Assembly: GCA_015063585.1 (NCBI GenBank) | Contig: SVTW01000015.1 | Location: 1 to 38,506 of the forward strand | Direction: 5' to 3' | Source: Oscillospiraceae bacterium | GTDB lineage: Bacteria > Bacillota > Clostridia > Oscillospirales > CAG-272 | Length of the DNA: 38,506 nt | Part shown: piece after piece, positions 9,401 through 17,060 of the stretch | Layout: each line of letters begins with the position of its first letter | Numbering within the stretch: position 1 is the first letter of the stretch | Position numbers and translations under genes: made by a program | Notes under the pieces: generated by a model | Database searches by the model: none | Told to the model about the DNA's origin: nothing | What the model saw: the letters and a program-made list of their open reading frames with translations, nothing else

Positions 9401-9568
9401 TCACAACCCGCGCTTGAGGAATTGATGCAAGACATGCAAACGGCGATTCGGACTGTGGCAGAACGAATCCTTGCCGGTGAAGCTGAGAAAACACCGTCTG
9501 CGGCAGCATGCCGATTCTGCCCGGTTCGCGCACACTGTGACGTGGCGTGTTTGGATGAAAGGAGGTAA
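6482..9568 (+). CDS. addB: ATP-dependent helicase/nuclease AddAB, subunit B
   Basis: A 1028-residue partner of AddA in the helicase-nuclease that resects double-strand DNA ends for RecA and degrades foreign linear DNA. The N-terminal Walker A reads GTSGAGKT (7-14). The C-terminal RecB-like nuclease domain shows VVDYKSG with Asp887 and Lys889. The cysteines of the structural [4Fe-4S] cluster are in place: Cys725 in LCPFSY, and Cys1010, Cys1013 and Cys1019 in the C-terminal CRFCPVRAHC. Length and order fit AddB of Firmicutes. AAGGAGG lies just upstream of the ATG. The gene is followed after 5 bp by addA, whose ribosome binding site lies inside the last codons of addB. Confidence 0.96.
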   Translation: MLNLIYGTSGAGKTGALIQRIRQDIENKQKCFLLVPEQQAYISERDLPAALPQNAGLYFEVVNFSSLAEDVFCEYGGITQGTLSNSMRNLLMWDTLRSLAPLLKRYGKGAASDTSMTHLMLQAVNELRMNNIDSKKIEESVNQIDADTALREKLSDIALIEAVFHDRNESVFGTDPSDKLLRMATVLDAHTYFQNTNVYIDSFTSFTAQEYAVLLRILKQADAVTVSLCTDAQSSKLPHFESLTETMKRLKKLASSSNTDVTVTQLLPKSARKFGIFDFLEKNIWKFDLRKEALPIFTEEEQKRVQIRSCTNLYEEAEAAALHVLELIHSGMHYGDIAVIVRDTEVYRGVLDAAFERYGIPYFLSEATDLSSKPLSRLIFSALRAVNRHYHVQDIITLVKTGLAGVSVKDAALFEEYCETWHLSGSRFSDPYWSMNPDGLTTDRSERAEEILAAANQARKQIMEPLERLSLDLHVAQNTGEQCRAIYDYLTRLQISEQMTEQAKKELTQGQRREAGETLRTYRILMDALVTLATSLPESRLSTEELLTALTLLFSDTQMSSVPNVHDCVIIGSAATLRVENVKASLLLGLCEGEFPRSQTETGIFTESDKIKLESAGLSFASRENLRASEELFYIYRAVTKPTDNLYLSTVEMQIDGSARTPSIAFNRICYLLTRKPVRFDTALLQGVLEKASPQEWKPQLTIPNEESARLLRLSQSKIRSFVLCPFSYFTSYRLGLREKKDARPSYADDGIFLHHIFERVLKELLREDGTLAFPSEIEVETLANKIVDEYILQVCPLPPEHMDARLLHLFVRLRKLSLIILREILDELSTSGFVPQKFEQKLGDPYAGLPTVTLELKNGSRVVLDGTVDRVDMMREQGRVFVRVVDYKSGEHKFSIDEVRTGLDIQLVLYLYAVCQVNSADTVASGAQYLYATTDKSGIHVNRSGFLLDEESFLQSADRSEGRKHSNKLTLLSQPALEELMQDMQTAIRTVAERILAGEAEKTPSAAACRFCPVRAHCDVACLDERR

Positions 9569-9573
9569 TTATC

Positions 9574-12500
9574 GTGGCAAGATCTTGGACACCGTCTCAA
9601 GAAGCGGCAATGAATTTGAGCGGGAAAGCTCTGTTGGTCTCCGCGGCGGCGGGATCCGGAAAAACCAGCGTTCTCACCGAGCGTATTATCCGCCGTTTGC
9701 TTGATCCGAACAGTCAAACCGACCTCTCAAGCCTTTTGGTGGTTACCTTTACACGTGCCGCCGCAGCAGAATTAAAGGGACGAATCGCCAATGCGCTCAC
9801 CAATGCGTTAGCGCAGGACCCGGGAAACAAGAAATTGGCAAAGCAGCTACTTCTTTTGGGGAGCGCGCAAATATCCACGATCGACTCCTTTTTCCAAAAG
9901 ATCGTGCGTGGGAATTTTGAGCGTCTCGGTCTTCCCTCAAGCTTTCAAATTGCAGAGGAAAGCGAGATCCGTTCCATTGCGGCAGAGCTGATGGACGAGT
10001 TGATCGAGGAGTTTTATCAAAAGGAAATGCGTACGGATCCAAATGCCTCCCCCCTCACCCGCATCACCGAAAATCGCTTTGCAAACGCATTGGATCACCT
10101 TTTGAGCAATCGAAGCGACGGAAAGCTCACAGATATTATGCTGACCTTTTTCAAACGCTTCGCAGCAGATCCAATCGGCATCAATCGGTTGAAGTGCTAC
10201 GCGGATCAGCTTCGGGACGCCTCTGTCGGCGATTGGATGAAAACACCTTACGGGCAAGCACTGCGAGAGTATCTGACCGCGTTTTTTACCGATTATCAAA
10301 ATGATTTTATACGGATTCAAAAATCACTTGAATTTGATCCCGACATTGCAAAGAAATGCTCGGAGCTACTCAGCAGTGATCTGAATTACTGTCGAGCGGT
10401 CTTGGATGCGCTTGATGCCGACGATTATAAGCATCTGCAAGCCGTTATAAACTCTTTTGAACGCGGTCGGTTTCCTTCGATTCGCAACAAACCGACTCAG
10501 GTTTTGGAATATCAAGCCAAGCGTACGTCTTTTCGTAACCATTTGGAAAAAAAGGTACAAGCGCTCTTTATCTGGCCGCAAGAGCTTCTTTCCGATCAGC
10601 TTTTGCAAACCGCGTCGCTTTGCGATGTGTTATATGTGTTTTACGCGGAATATGAAATACGCCTGATGCATGAAAAGCGGCGGCGCGGTATTTTGGAATA
10701 TGATGATATACGTTCCATTTTGTATCGCATGCTTGCAAATGAGGACGGAACCGCTTCCGACTTTGCAAAGGATCTTTCCGCGCAATATTCAGAGGTATAT
10801 ATTGACGAATATCAGGATGTCGATCTCCTACAGGACCGAATCTTTGCCTTGATCGGTGAGAATCGGCGATTTATGGTAGGCGATATTAAGCAAAGCATTT
10901 ACGGATTTCGAGGAAGTGACCCGTCCATTTTTTCCAATTATCGCCGTATCATGCCGCTTTATGATACCGCTGAGGCACATGATGCGGACGGAATATGCGT
11001 TTTTATGTCCGAAAATTTCCGTTGCGACCGCCCGATCATCAACTTTGCAAATCGCGTTTGCGCGTTCCTTTTCTCGGCTTGTGAAAAAAGCGTTGGGTAT
11101 CGCCCGCAAGACGATCTGAAATGCTCCAAAGGAATAGCGGACGGTGAACGTGAGGAGCACGAAATGCCGCTTGCACAGGTGGTCGTCTTTGATGCCCCAC
11201 CCAAGAAACGCGGACAAGCCGATGAGGACGATGATGAGGATGCTTCTCATGACGAAGCAATTTGGATCGGACAGGAAATTCGCAGACTGCTTTCGGAGGA
11301 GCAACTCAACAACCGTCACGCAATCACGCCCGCCGATATTGCCATTTTGGTGCAAACCAAAAAGCAAGGGCGAATTTTTGCCGAGGTGCTGAAGGACATG
11401 GGGCTTCCCGTCGGTGCGGATATGGGAACCGACTTTTTACATGAGCCGCTGACGATCGACCTTTTAAATTTACTCCGAACAATTGATAACCCGTATCGCG
11501 ATCTTCCGCTCTCAGAGTATCTTTTATCGTCGTTCTGCCGCTTTTCACTGCGTGAATTGCAGGAAATTCGAGATGCGGCACCGCGTGTAAAAGCACTTTA
11601 TGATGCAATGCTTGCAGCGGCTGAGCGGTCAGATGCACTCGGCATCCGGATCCGAACGGTCGTTGAAAAATTAGAGTCCCTTCGAAAGCTGGCGGTAGGT
11701 CTCCCCGCTGACCGCTTTCTGCGTAGGCTTTATCTTGACGAGTCTCTGGCACCATATGCGAACGATCCAAGCTTTCTCTTCCTGTATGAGCAAGCACGGA
11801 ACTATCAAAAATCGTCGTGGTGTGGCTTGTATGGCTTTTTACGCCACGTAGACCGCATGCTGAATGAAAAACCGATTTCCGCAAACGGTTTATGCAAAGC
11901 ACCGGAAAGCATTACAATCATGACGATCCATCACTCCAAAGGACTCGAGTTTCCCGTGGTATTTCTTGCGTCCTGTGGGTCTGCCTTCAATCATGCCGAT
12001 TCACGTGAAAATTTACTGCTGCATGCAAGCCTCGGTTGTGCGTCCAAGCTCTATAATCCGCAAAGCGGAACAGGCGAGACGACTATGCTCAGAGAGCTCC
12101 TGCGTCTTAAAATCGACACCGATCAAACCGAAGAATCCATTCGTACGCTTTACGTTGCCCTCACACGCGCGAGAGAACGGATATACGTAACCGGAACACT
12201 GCGTGGAAATTATGATAAAGCCATAGAAAAAGCAACTGCGGTTTCTCGGAACAACCGCTATTCGATCCTGTTCTGCAATGACTATCTTACCTGGATCTTA
12301 GCGGCGATGCAAGAAAACTCCTCGGCGGAATTTCCTTGCACTTTTCAGCATATTTCCTCAAGTGAGCTCAAGAATGCAGAGAATGAATCCCTGAAGTGCG
12401 TAACAGATACGGGAGGCGATGCCCCGCAAAAAAGCGGTGATTACGCGCTTGCGTCCAAATATGCAGAGCTGATCCGGGAGCATTCGCACTTTGAATATCC

Positions 12501-13239
12501 GCTTGCATTCTTAGAGGGCTTGCCAACAAAAGCGGCGGCTTCAAAGCTTCAGGAGAATCTGCTTGATATTCTTCAAAATGAGGATATCGAAGAAGAAAAA
12601 TCGGTTGAAGCCCAAATTGCACTCATGGAGGCAGCGCACCCCACTTTTGACAATCTGCTTGCCGAAACAACCAAACCGTCTGCCACCGATATCGGTACTG
12701 CAACACATATGTTTTTGCAATTTTGTGATTATTCACACGTTGAGAAAAACGGAATTGACGCGGAAATTGCAAGATTGGTTGAAAAAGGATTTCTTACGAT
12801 CAACGCCGCCGAAATCATTCACCGCGGACAGCTTGCTCTTTTTGCGGAAAGCGACCTTTTTGCAATGCTGAAAAACGCAAAAAAGATCTACCGAGAGCAA
12901 AAGTTCAGCATCAACGTTCCCTTTTCGGAATTGACTGCAAACCGCGACAAAGCAGAATGTTTTGACAATCATAACCTCTTTGTGCAGGGCTCGATTGACT
13001 TGATTTTGGAAATGCAGGATGGAAAACGCTTTTTGATCGACTATAAAACCGACCGTATTTCCGAGGCGGAAAGAAACAACCCCAGCCTGTTCCGATCGCA
13101 TATGAAAGCCGCTCACGGCACACAGCTTTCCTACTATTGCCGTGCGGTTTCACAGCTTTTCGGAACGCTTCCCGATAAGGCATTTATTTATTCTTTGCCG
13201 CTCGGCGGTCTGATTGAGATTTTCGATCATAATTCTTAA
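9574..13239 (+). CDS. addA: ATP-dependent helicase/nuclease AddAB, subunit A
   Basis: A 1221-residue UvrD/PcrA-type helicase with a C-terminal nuclease. Helicase motifs in order: Walker A AAAGSGKT (24-31), Walker B region YIDEYQD, motif III-like VGDIKQSIYGFRG, motif V TIMTIHHSKGLEFP and motif VI YVALTRARERI. The nuclease motif LIDYKTD near the end carries Asp1156 and Lys1158. The start is GTG at 9574, supported by AAAGGAGG at 9558-9564, which overlaps the end of addB. No terminator is visible between its stop and the next promoter only 16 bases on, so read-through into the permease gene is likely. Confidence 0.97.
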   Translation: MARSWTPSQEAAMNLSGKALLVSAAAGSGKTSVLTERIIRRLLDPNSQTDLSSLLVVTFTRAAAAELKGRIANALTNALAQDPGNKKLAKQLLLLGSAQISTIDSFFQKIVRGNFERLGLPSSFQIAEESEIRSIAAELMDELIEEFYQKEMRTDPNASPLTRITENRFANALDHLLSNRSDGKLTDIMLTFFKRFAADPIGINRLKCYADQLRDASVGDWMKTPYGQALREYLTAFFTDYQNDFIRIQKSLEFDPDIAKKCSELLSSDLNYCRAVLDALDADDYKHLQAVINSFERGRFPSIRNKPTQVLEYQAKRTSFRNHLEKKVQALFIWPQELLSDQLLQTASLCDVLYVFYAEYEIRLMHEKRRRGILEYDDIRSILYRMLANEDGTASDFAKDLSAQYSEVYIDEYQDVDLLQDRIFALIGENRRFMVGDIKQSIYGFRGSDPSIFSNYRRIMPLYDTAEAHDADGICVFMSENFRCDRPIINFANRVCAFLFSACEKSVGYRPQDDLKCSKGIADGEREEHEMPLAQVVVFDAPPKKRGQADEDDDEDASHDEAIWIGQEIRRLLSEEQLNNRHAITPADIAILVQTKKQGRIFAEVLKDMGLPVGADMGTDFLHEPLTIDLLNLLRTIDNPYRDLPLSEYLLSSFCRFSLRELQEIRDAAPRVKALYDAMLAAAERSDALGIRIRTVVEKLESLRKLAVGLPADRFLRRLYLDESLAPYANDPSFLFLYEQARNYQKSSWCGLYGFLRHVDRMLNEKPISANGLCKAPESITIMTIHHSKGLEFPVVFLASCGSAFNHADSRENLLLHASLGCASKLYNPQSGTGETTMLRELLRLKIDTDQTEESIRTLYVALTRARERIYVTGTLRGNYDKAIEKATAVSRNNRYSILFCNDYLTWILAAMQENSSAEFPCTFQHISSSELKNAENESLKCVTDTGGDAPQKSGDYALASKYAELIREHSHFEYPLAFLEGLPTKAAASKLQENLLDILQNEDIEEEKSVEAQIALMEAAHPTFDNLLAETTKPSATDIGTATHMFLQFCDYSHVEKNGIDAEIARLVEKGFLTINAAEIIHRGQLALFAESDLFAMLKNAKKIYREQKFSINVPFSELTANRDKAECFDNHNLFVQGSIDLILEMQDGKRFLIDYKTDRISEAERNNPSLFRSHMKAAHGTQLSYYCRAVSQLFGTLPDKAFIYSLPLGGLIEIFDHNS

Positions 13240-13255
13240 AAAGAAGAAAAAACAC

Positions 13256-13284
13256 TTGACAAATTCCTCGGTTTGGAGTATAAT
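13256..13284 (+). promoter_or_regulatory. strong sigma-A promoter of the permease gene
   Basis: Consensus TTGACA (13256-13261) and TATAAT (13279-13284) with a 17-bp spacer. The spacer contains the left arm of a perfect 12-bp inverted repeat (13264-13275), so a transcript starting near 13291 lacks that arm. Confidence 0.9.
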
Positions 13285-13342
13285 ACGATGGTTTGGTTCG
13301 CTTCGCACCATTTCAATTGTATACGTATAACAAACCGAGGAA
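13264..13342. repeat. 12-bp inverted repeat bracketing promoter and ribosome binding site
   Basis: TTCCTCGGTTTG at 13264-13275 is the exact reverse complement of CAAACCGAGGAA at 13331-13342. The right arm covers the start of the ribosome binding site (AGGAAGG); the left arm lies between the -35 and -10 boxes. Between the arms are a small leader hairpin (TGGT...ACCA, 13294-13310) and a palindrome, TATACGTATA (13320-13329). Confidence 0.8.
13317..13331. promoter_or_regulatory. possible operator palindrome in the permease leader
   Basis: TTGTATACGTATAAC has a perfect 10-bp core, TATACGTATA, located between the expected transcription start and the ribosome binding site. Its shape resembles GntR-family operators, but the binding protein is unknown. 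It could equally be a hairpin tip. Confidence 0.35.
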
Positions 13343-13355
13343 GGTGTCATTTTTT

Positions 13356-14531
13356 ATGATTTATCAAAAGCAGTATCCCTCGCGTCACACACATCATTTT
13401 TGGGAATCCCTTTATCATGCGCTGTTGCTGATTGGCGGGTGGATCCGCAAAAACGCGGTTCTTTCCATCGCATTTGTAGCCGCGGTAGCAACGAGCTGTA
13501 TGGTTCCGCCCGATACCGCATACCTATCCTATTTTGATTTCAAAACCTTAACCTGTCTTTTTTGTGTGCTTGCAGTTGTTTGCGCGCTTAAAAACATTCG
13601 CTTTTTTACAATTCTCGCACGCAAAATTGTAGACTGCACCGGAAATCTCCGCATGGCATCTATTGCTTTGGTTTACATCACTTTTATCGGCTCCATGCTG
13701 ATCGCAAACGACATGGCACTCCTCACCTTTCTGCCTCTTGGCTTTTTCGTACTCTCGTCAACGGGAAAAGAAAAATACATGGCATTTGTGTTCATCATGC
13801 AAAATATTGCCGCCAATCTCGGTGGCATGCTCACCCCCTTTGGCAATCCGCAAAATCTTTATCTTTATACCAAATTCGCAATTCCAACGGGAGAATTTAT
13901 GCGGATCATGCTCCTGCCGTTCCTTGCTTCGATCGCGTTGATTACAGTATGCTGTCTTTTTCTTCCCAAAGACACGCTTTCGATTCGCGAGGAATGTCCC
14001 TACAAACTAAAACCCAAGCGCACAATCCTCTATCTGATTCTGTTCGCGCTCTCGATCATCATTGTTTTTCGCGTCATTCCTTATCAGATCGGCTTGATTG
14101 TGATTCCGCTGGTGCTATTCTTCGTCGACCGCCAAGCCCTTCGTGCCGTTGACTACCCATTGTTGCTCACGTTTGTTTGCTTCTTTATTTTCGCGGGTAA
14201 TATGGCAAGAATTCCCGCGGTGAGCCATCTTTTCTCCTCCCTTTTGGAAAAAAACACACTGGTATTTAGTGTCCTTTCCTGTCAAGTGATCAGTAACGTG
14301 CCTTCGGCGATCCTGTTATCTCAATTTACAACCGATTATCAGTCACTTCTGCTTGGCGTCAACATCGGCGGCACGGGTACCTTGATCGCATCTCTTGCAA
14401 GTCTCATCACCTTTCGCCAATATACCGAGCATAACCCCGGAAAAGCAGGAAAATACATTCTCCTGTTCTCCGCGTTCAACTTTGGATTTATGATTCTTTT
14501 GACGGTTTTGGCAAGCTTTTTAATTCGATAA
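13356..14531 (+). CDS. SLC13/ArsB-type anion permease (CitMHS-like)
   Basis: A multi-spanning inner membrane protein of about 391 residues, with roughly ten or more hydrophobic helices. The blocks LIANDMALLTFLP, LGGMLTPFGNPQNLYLY and, in the second half, VISNVPSAILL with GGTGTLIASLASL are the paired repeats typical of the SLC13/CitMHS/ArsB superfamily (ion transporter superfamily), whose members move dicarboxylates, citrate, sulfate or arsenite. The GNPQN motif resembles those that hold sodium and substrate in this fold. I chose ATG 13356 because AGGAAGGTG (13338-13346) lies at the right distance; an in-frame TTG at 13293 would sit at the mRNA 5' end without a ribosome binding site. The substrate cannot be told. 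Confidence 0.82.
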   Translation: MIYQKQYPSRHTHHFWESLYHALLLIGGWIRKNAVLSIAFVAAVATSCMVPPDTAYLSYFDFKTLTCLFCVLAVVCALKNIRFFTILARKIVDCTGNLRMASIALVYITFIGSMLIANDMALLTFLPLGFFVLSSTGKEKYMAFVFIMQNIAANLGGMLTPFGNPQNLYLYTKFAIPTGEFMRIMLLPFLASIALITVCCLFLPKDTLSIREECPYKLKPKRTILYLILFALSIIIVFRVIPYQIGLIVIPLVLFFVDRQALRAVDYPLLLTFVCFFIFAGNMARIPAVSHLFSSLLEKNTLVFSVLSCQVISNVPSAILLSQFTTDYQSLLLGVNIGGTGTLIASLASLITFRQYTEHNPGKAGKYILLFSAFNFGFMILLTVLASFLIR

Positions 14532-14554
14532 TCAGATTTCTTCCTTTTGGCTTC

Positions 14555-14602
14555 AAAAAAAAACGGCGTTCCGTGTGAAATTCGCACGGGACGCCGTTTT
14601 TA
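14555..14602. terminator. bidirectional terminator between the permease gene and fba
   Basis: Stem ACGGCGTTCCGTG/CACGGGACGCCGT (14563-14597, one mismatch) with A run before and T run after, so it works for the plus-strand permease gene and the minus-strand fba gene. Confidence 0.9.
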
Positions 14603-14618
14603 TAAAAATTGTCAGGAA

Positions 14619-15482
14619 TTAAGCCTTTCCAACCGAGCCGAAGAGCTCCATCTTTTCTTTTACCGTTGCCTTAATTGCATCTACACCGGGGGCGAGCAGC
14701 TTTCTGGGGTCAAAGCCCTTACCCTGCAGATCCTTGCCTGCCTCAACGTATGCACGGGTAGCAGCTGCAAACGCGAGCTGGCACTCGGTATTTACGTTGA
14801 TCTTGGATACACCGAGGCTGATTGCCTTCTTGATCATGTCTGCGGGGATACCCGTACCGCCGTGGAGAACGAGGGGCATCTTGCCAACCTTCTCGGAAAT
14901 TGCCTCAAGAGTCTCAAACGAGAGACCGGGCCAATTTTCGGGATATTTGCCGTGAATATTACCGATACCTGCAGCGAGCATGGTAACACCGAGATCGGCA
15001 ACCATCTTACACTCATTGGGATCTGCACACTCACCCATACCGACAACGCCATCTTCCTCGCCGCCGATAGAACCAACCTCTGCCTCAAGAGACATGCCCT
15101 TTTCCGCGCAAACCTTTACAAGCTCCTGCGTCTTTGCAACGTTCTCAGCGATCGGATAGTGCGAACCGTCGAACATGATGGACGAGAAGCCGGCATCAAT
15201 GCACTTATAGCAAGCCTCATAAGTGCCATGGTCAAGATGAAGTGCAACGGGAACCGTAATGCCCAGCTCATTGATCATAGCCTTTACCATGTTTGCAACG
15301 GTGGTGTAGCCACACATATACTTTGCTGCGCCCTCGGAAACACCGAGAATAACGGGAGACTTGAGTTCCTCTGCGGTCTGAAGAACAGCCTTGGTCCACT
15401 CCAGGTTATTGATGTTGAACTGACCTACAGCGTAGTGCCCTTCCTTTGCTTTTGTAAGCATTTCTTTTGCCGAAACTAACAT
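14619..15482 (-). CDS. fba: fructose-1,6-bisphosphate aldolase, class II
   Basis: A 287-residue zinc-dependent aldolase that splits fructose 1,6-bisphosphate into glyceraldehyde 3-phosphate and dihydroxyacetone phosphate. The motif ALHLDHG (80-86) holds the catalytic Asp84 and zinc ligand His85; the other zinc histidines are in GNIHGKY and VLHGGTG, which also binds phosphate. The acidic loop GSIGGEEDGV is typical of class II enzymes. Full length for the family. AAAGGAGG precedes the ATG and the gene has a strong single promoter. It stands alone between two terminators or promoters, so it is monocistronic. Confidence 0.97.
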   Translation of the reverse strand: MLVSAKEMLTKAKEGHYAVGQFNINNLEWTKAVLQTAEELKSPVILGVSEGAAKYMCGYTTVANMVKAMINELGITVPVALHLDHGTYEACYKCIDAGFSSIMFDGSHYPIAENVAKTQELVKVCAEKGMSLEAEVGSIGGEEDGVVGMGECADPNECKMVADLGVTMLAAGIGNIHGKYPENWPGLSFETLEAISEKVGKMPLVLHGGTGIPADMIKKAISLGVSKINVNTECQLAFAAATRAYVEAGKDLQGKGFDPRKLLAPGVDAIKATVKEKMELFGSVGKA

Positions 15483-15521
15483 TGAAAAAACCTCCTTTAT
15501 GGTTTAAACATATTTGAATAT

Positions 15522-15550
15522 ATTATATACCAATTCTCACCAAAAATCAA
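15522..15550 (-). promoter_or_regulatory. sigma-A promoter of fba
   Basis: On the minus strand TTGATT (15545-15550) and TATAAT (15522-15527) with a 17-bp spacer, about 40 bases before the fba start. Confidence 0.82.
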
Positions 15551-15602
15551 GTCTTTTTTTCAGATCATTGCGAATTTTGCAAAAAAAACATGAAATACGG
15601 CT

Positions 15603-15622
15603 TACTGTATATACTAACAGTA
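15603..15622. promoter_or_regulatory. possible operator in front of the MATE transporter gene
   Basis: Inverted repeat TACTGT-N8-ACAGTA that contains a -10-like TATACT (15610-15615), 22 bases before the start codon. A repressor bound here would block the promoter. The regulator is not encoded next to it, as far as I can see. Confidence 0.45.
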
Positions 15623-15644
15623 TTCCACAGATCGAGGTGAGAAC

Positions 15645-17024
15645 TTGAAATTTGATCAAAATGAAAAAAAACACCGTCAAATGACAGAGGAGCCAATTGA
15701 AAAATTGATTTTTCGATTGGCACTCCCCAGCACGGTTGGAATGGCTGTTATCGCACTTTACAGCCTTGCCGATGCTTTTTACGTTGCAAAACTCGGAACC
15801 GAGGCAAGTGCCGCGGTTGGGGTCTGCTTTGCGATTCAAGCACTCCTGCAAGCCGTTGGTTATACGCTTGGAATGGGTGCGGGAAGTTTGCTTTCCCGCG
15901 CGCTTGGAAGGCGTGAGACTGCGCGTGCCGACACCTATTCCCGCATCGCATTTTTTCTTTCTCTGATACTCGGTGTTTTAATCGGAGGAATCGGGCTTTT
16001 GTTTGGCAATCTCCTGTTGCGGTTTCTGGGTGCCGATGCAACGGTTCTTCCCTATGCAATATCTTATGTACGCTATCTCTTTCTTTCAGCCCCTTTTATG
16101 TGTGGGGTCTTTGTTTTAAGCCAGCTTTTGCGGGCTGAAGGCTGTGCTGTTTATTCGATGATAGGACTCACCGTTGGCAGTCTGCTCAATATTGTTTTGG
16201 ACCCGCTTTTAATCGCGCGCTTGGGAATTTCGGGTGCATCTGCCGCAACGCTGATCAGCCAAGCCGTTAGCCTTGCCGTGTTGCTCTCCGCATATCTCTT
16301 GCATCACAGCCGTATCTCTCTTTTTAAAAAAGAAAAAACCGCCTCTTTTCGCGATATGGTTCAGATCTTTTATATTGGAATGCCGTCAGCCCTCCGACAA
16401 GGGTTGATCGTACTCGCCACGGTTCTGCTCAACCGCAAGGCGGGAGAATGGTCTGCCGCCGCTCTTACGGCAATTTCGGTTGTTTCACGTCTGTTTCTGC
16501 TTGCATTCAGTTTTTGCCTCGGAGTAGGACAAGGCATGATGCCGATTGTTGGTTATAACTTTGGAAACGGAACGTTGTCCCGCGTCCGAAAAGCCTATGG
16601 GTTTTCAATTCAAGTGTCAACGATTGGTATGCTGGTACTCGGACTGATTATGTTTTTTATCCCCGCGCCTCTCATTGCATTTTTCAGAAACGATCCCGCT
16701 GTTATTGAGATCGGAGCGGTTGCATTGCGTGCGCAGGGGGCAGTTCTGATATTCCACGGGTTGATCACCTGCACCATTTTGCTGGCGCAGGCACTTGGGC
16801 GCCCCATATCCGCCTCTGTATTAGCTGCCGCTCGGCAAGGCTTTTTCTTTGTTCCGCTTCTATTTCTGCTTCCGCGCATCCTCGGTCCGATCGGTTTATT
16901 GCTTGTTCAACCGGTTGCGGACCTTCTCACATTTCTCATGACAATCCCCTTTTCGATCCATTTGAAAAAGGCATTACAAAAAGATTCCGCGGCCCCCCCT
17001 GTCGTTGAGTTGCCGCGGACCTGA
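15645..17024 (+). CDS. MATE family multidrug/metabolite efflux transporter
   Basis: A 459-residue protein with about twelve transmembrane helices in two similar halves. The N-terminal EEPIEKLIFRLALPSTVGM and the following SLADAFYVAKLGTEASAAVGV are characteristic of MATE (NorM/DinF-type) exporters, which expel cationic drugs or metabolites in exchange for sodium or protons. The second half shows the matching GVGQGMMPIVGYNFG block. The start is TTG at 15645, preceded by GAGGTGA; the next in-frame ATG (15681) has no ribosome binding site. The leader carries an inverted repeat that may be an operator. Substrate unknown. Confidence 0.92.
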   Translation: MKFDQNEKKHRQMTEEPIEKLIFRLALPSTVGMAVIALYSLADAFYVAKLGTEASAAVGVCFAIQALLQAVGYTLGMGAGSLLSRALGRRETARADTYSRIAFFLSLILGVLIGGIGLLFGNLLLRFLGADATVLPYAISYVRYLFLSAPFMCGVFVLSQLLRAEGCAVYSMIGLTVGSLLNIVLDPLLIARLGISGASAATLISQAVSLAVLLSAYLLHHSRISLFKKEKTASFRDMVQIFYIGMPSALRQGLIVLATVLLNRKAGEWSAAALTAISVVSRLFLLAFSFCLGVGQGMMPIVGYNFGNGTLSRVRKAYGFSIQVSTIGMLVLGLIMFFIPAPLIAFFRNDPAVIEIGAVALRAQGAVLIFHGLITCTILLAQALGRPISASVLAAARQGFFFVPLLFLLPRILGPIGLLLVQPVADLLTFLMTIPFSIHLKKALQKDSAAPPVVELPRT

Positions 17025-17045
17025 ACCGATTTTCAAAAATCGGTT
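17024..17045. terminator. hairpin between convergent genes
   Basis: Perfect arms AACCGATTTT and AAAATCGGTT with a very short loop, between the end of the MATE gene and the end of the membrane protein gene. No T run follows on either strand, so it is a weak or atypical terminator. A second inverted repeat, TCCGCGG/CCGCGGA (16986-17019), lies just before it inside the MATE gene end. Confidence 0.45.
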
Positions 17046-17060
17046 ACATCGTTATTCGAA

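Noticed and set aside
13293-13355. Upstream TTG start of the permease
   Set aside because: It lies at the very 5' end of the transcript and has no ribosome binding site; ATG 13356 has one.
14547-15479. Long open frame (310 codons) on the plus strand opposite fba
   Set aside because: It is the antisense shadow of a highly conserved aldolase gene, has no ribosome binding site and resembles no protein.
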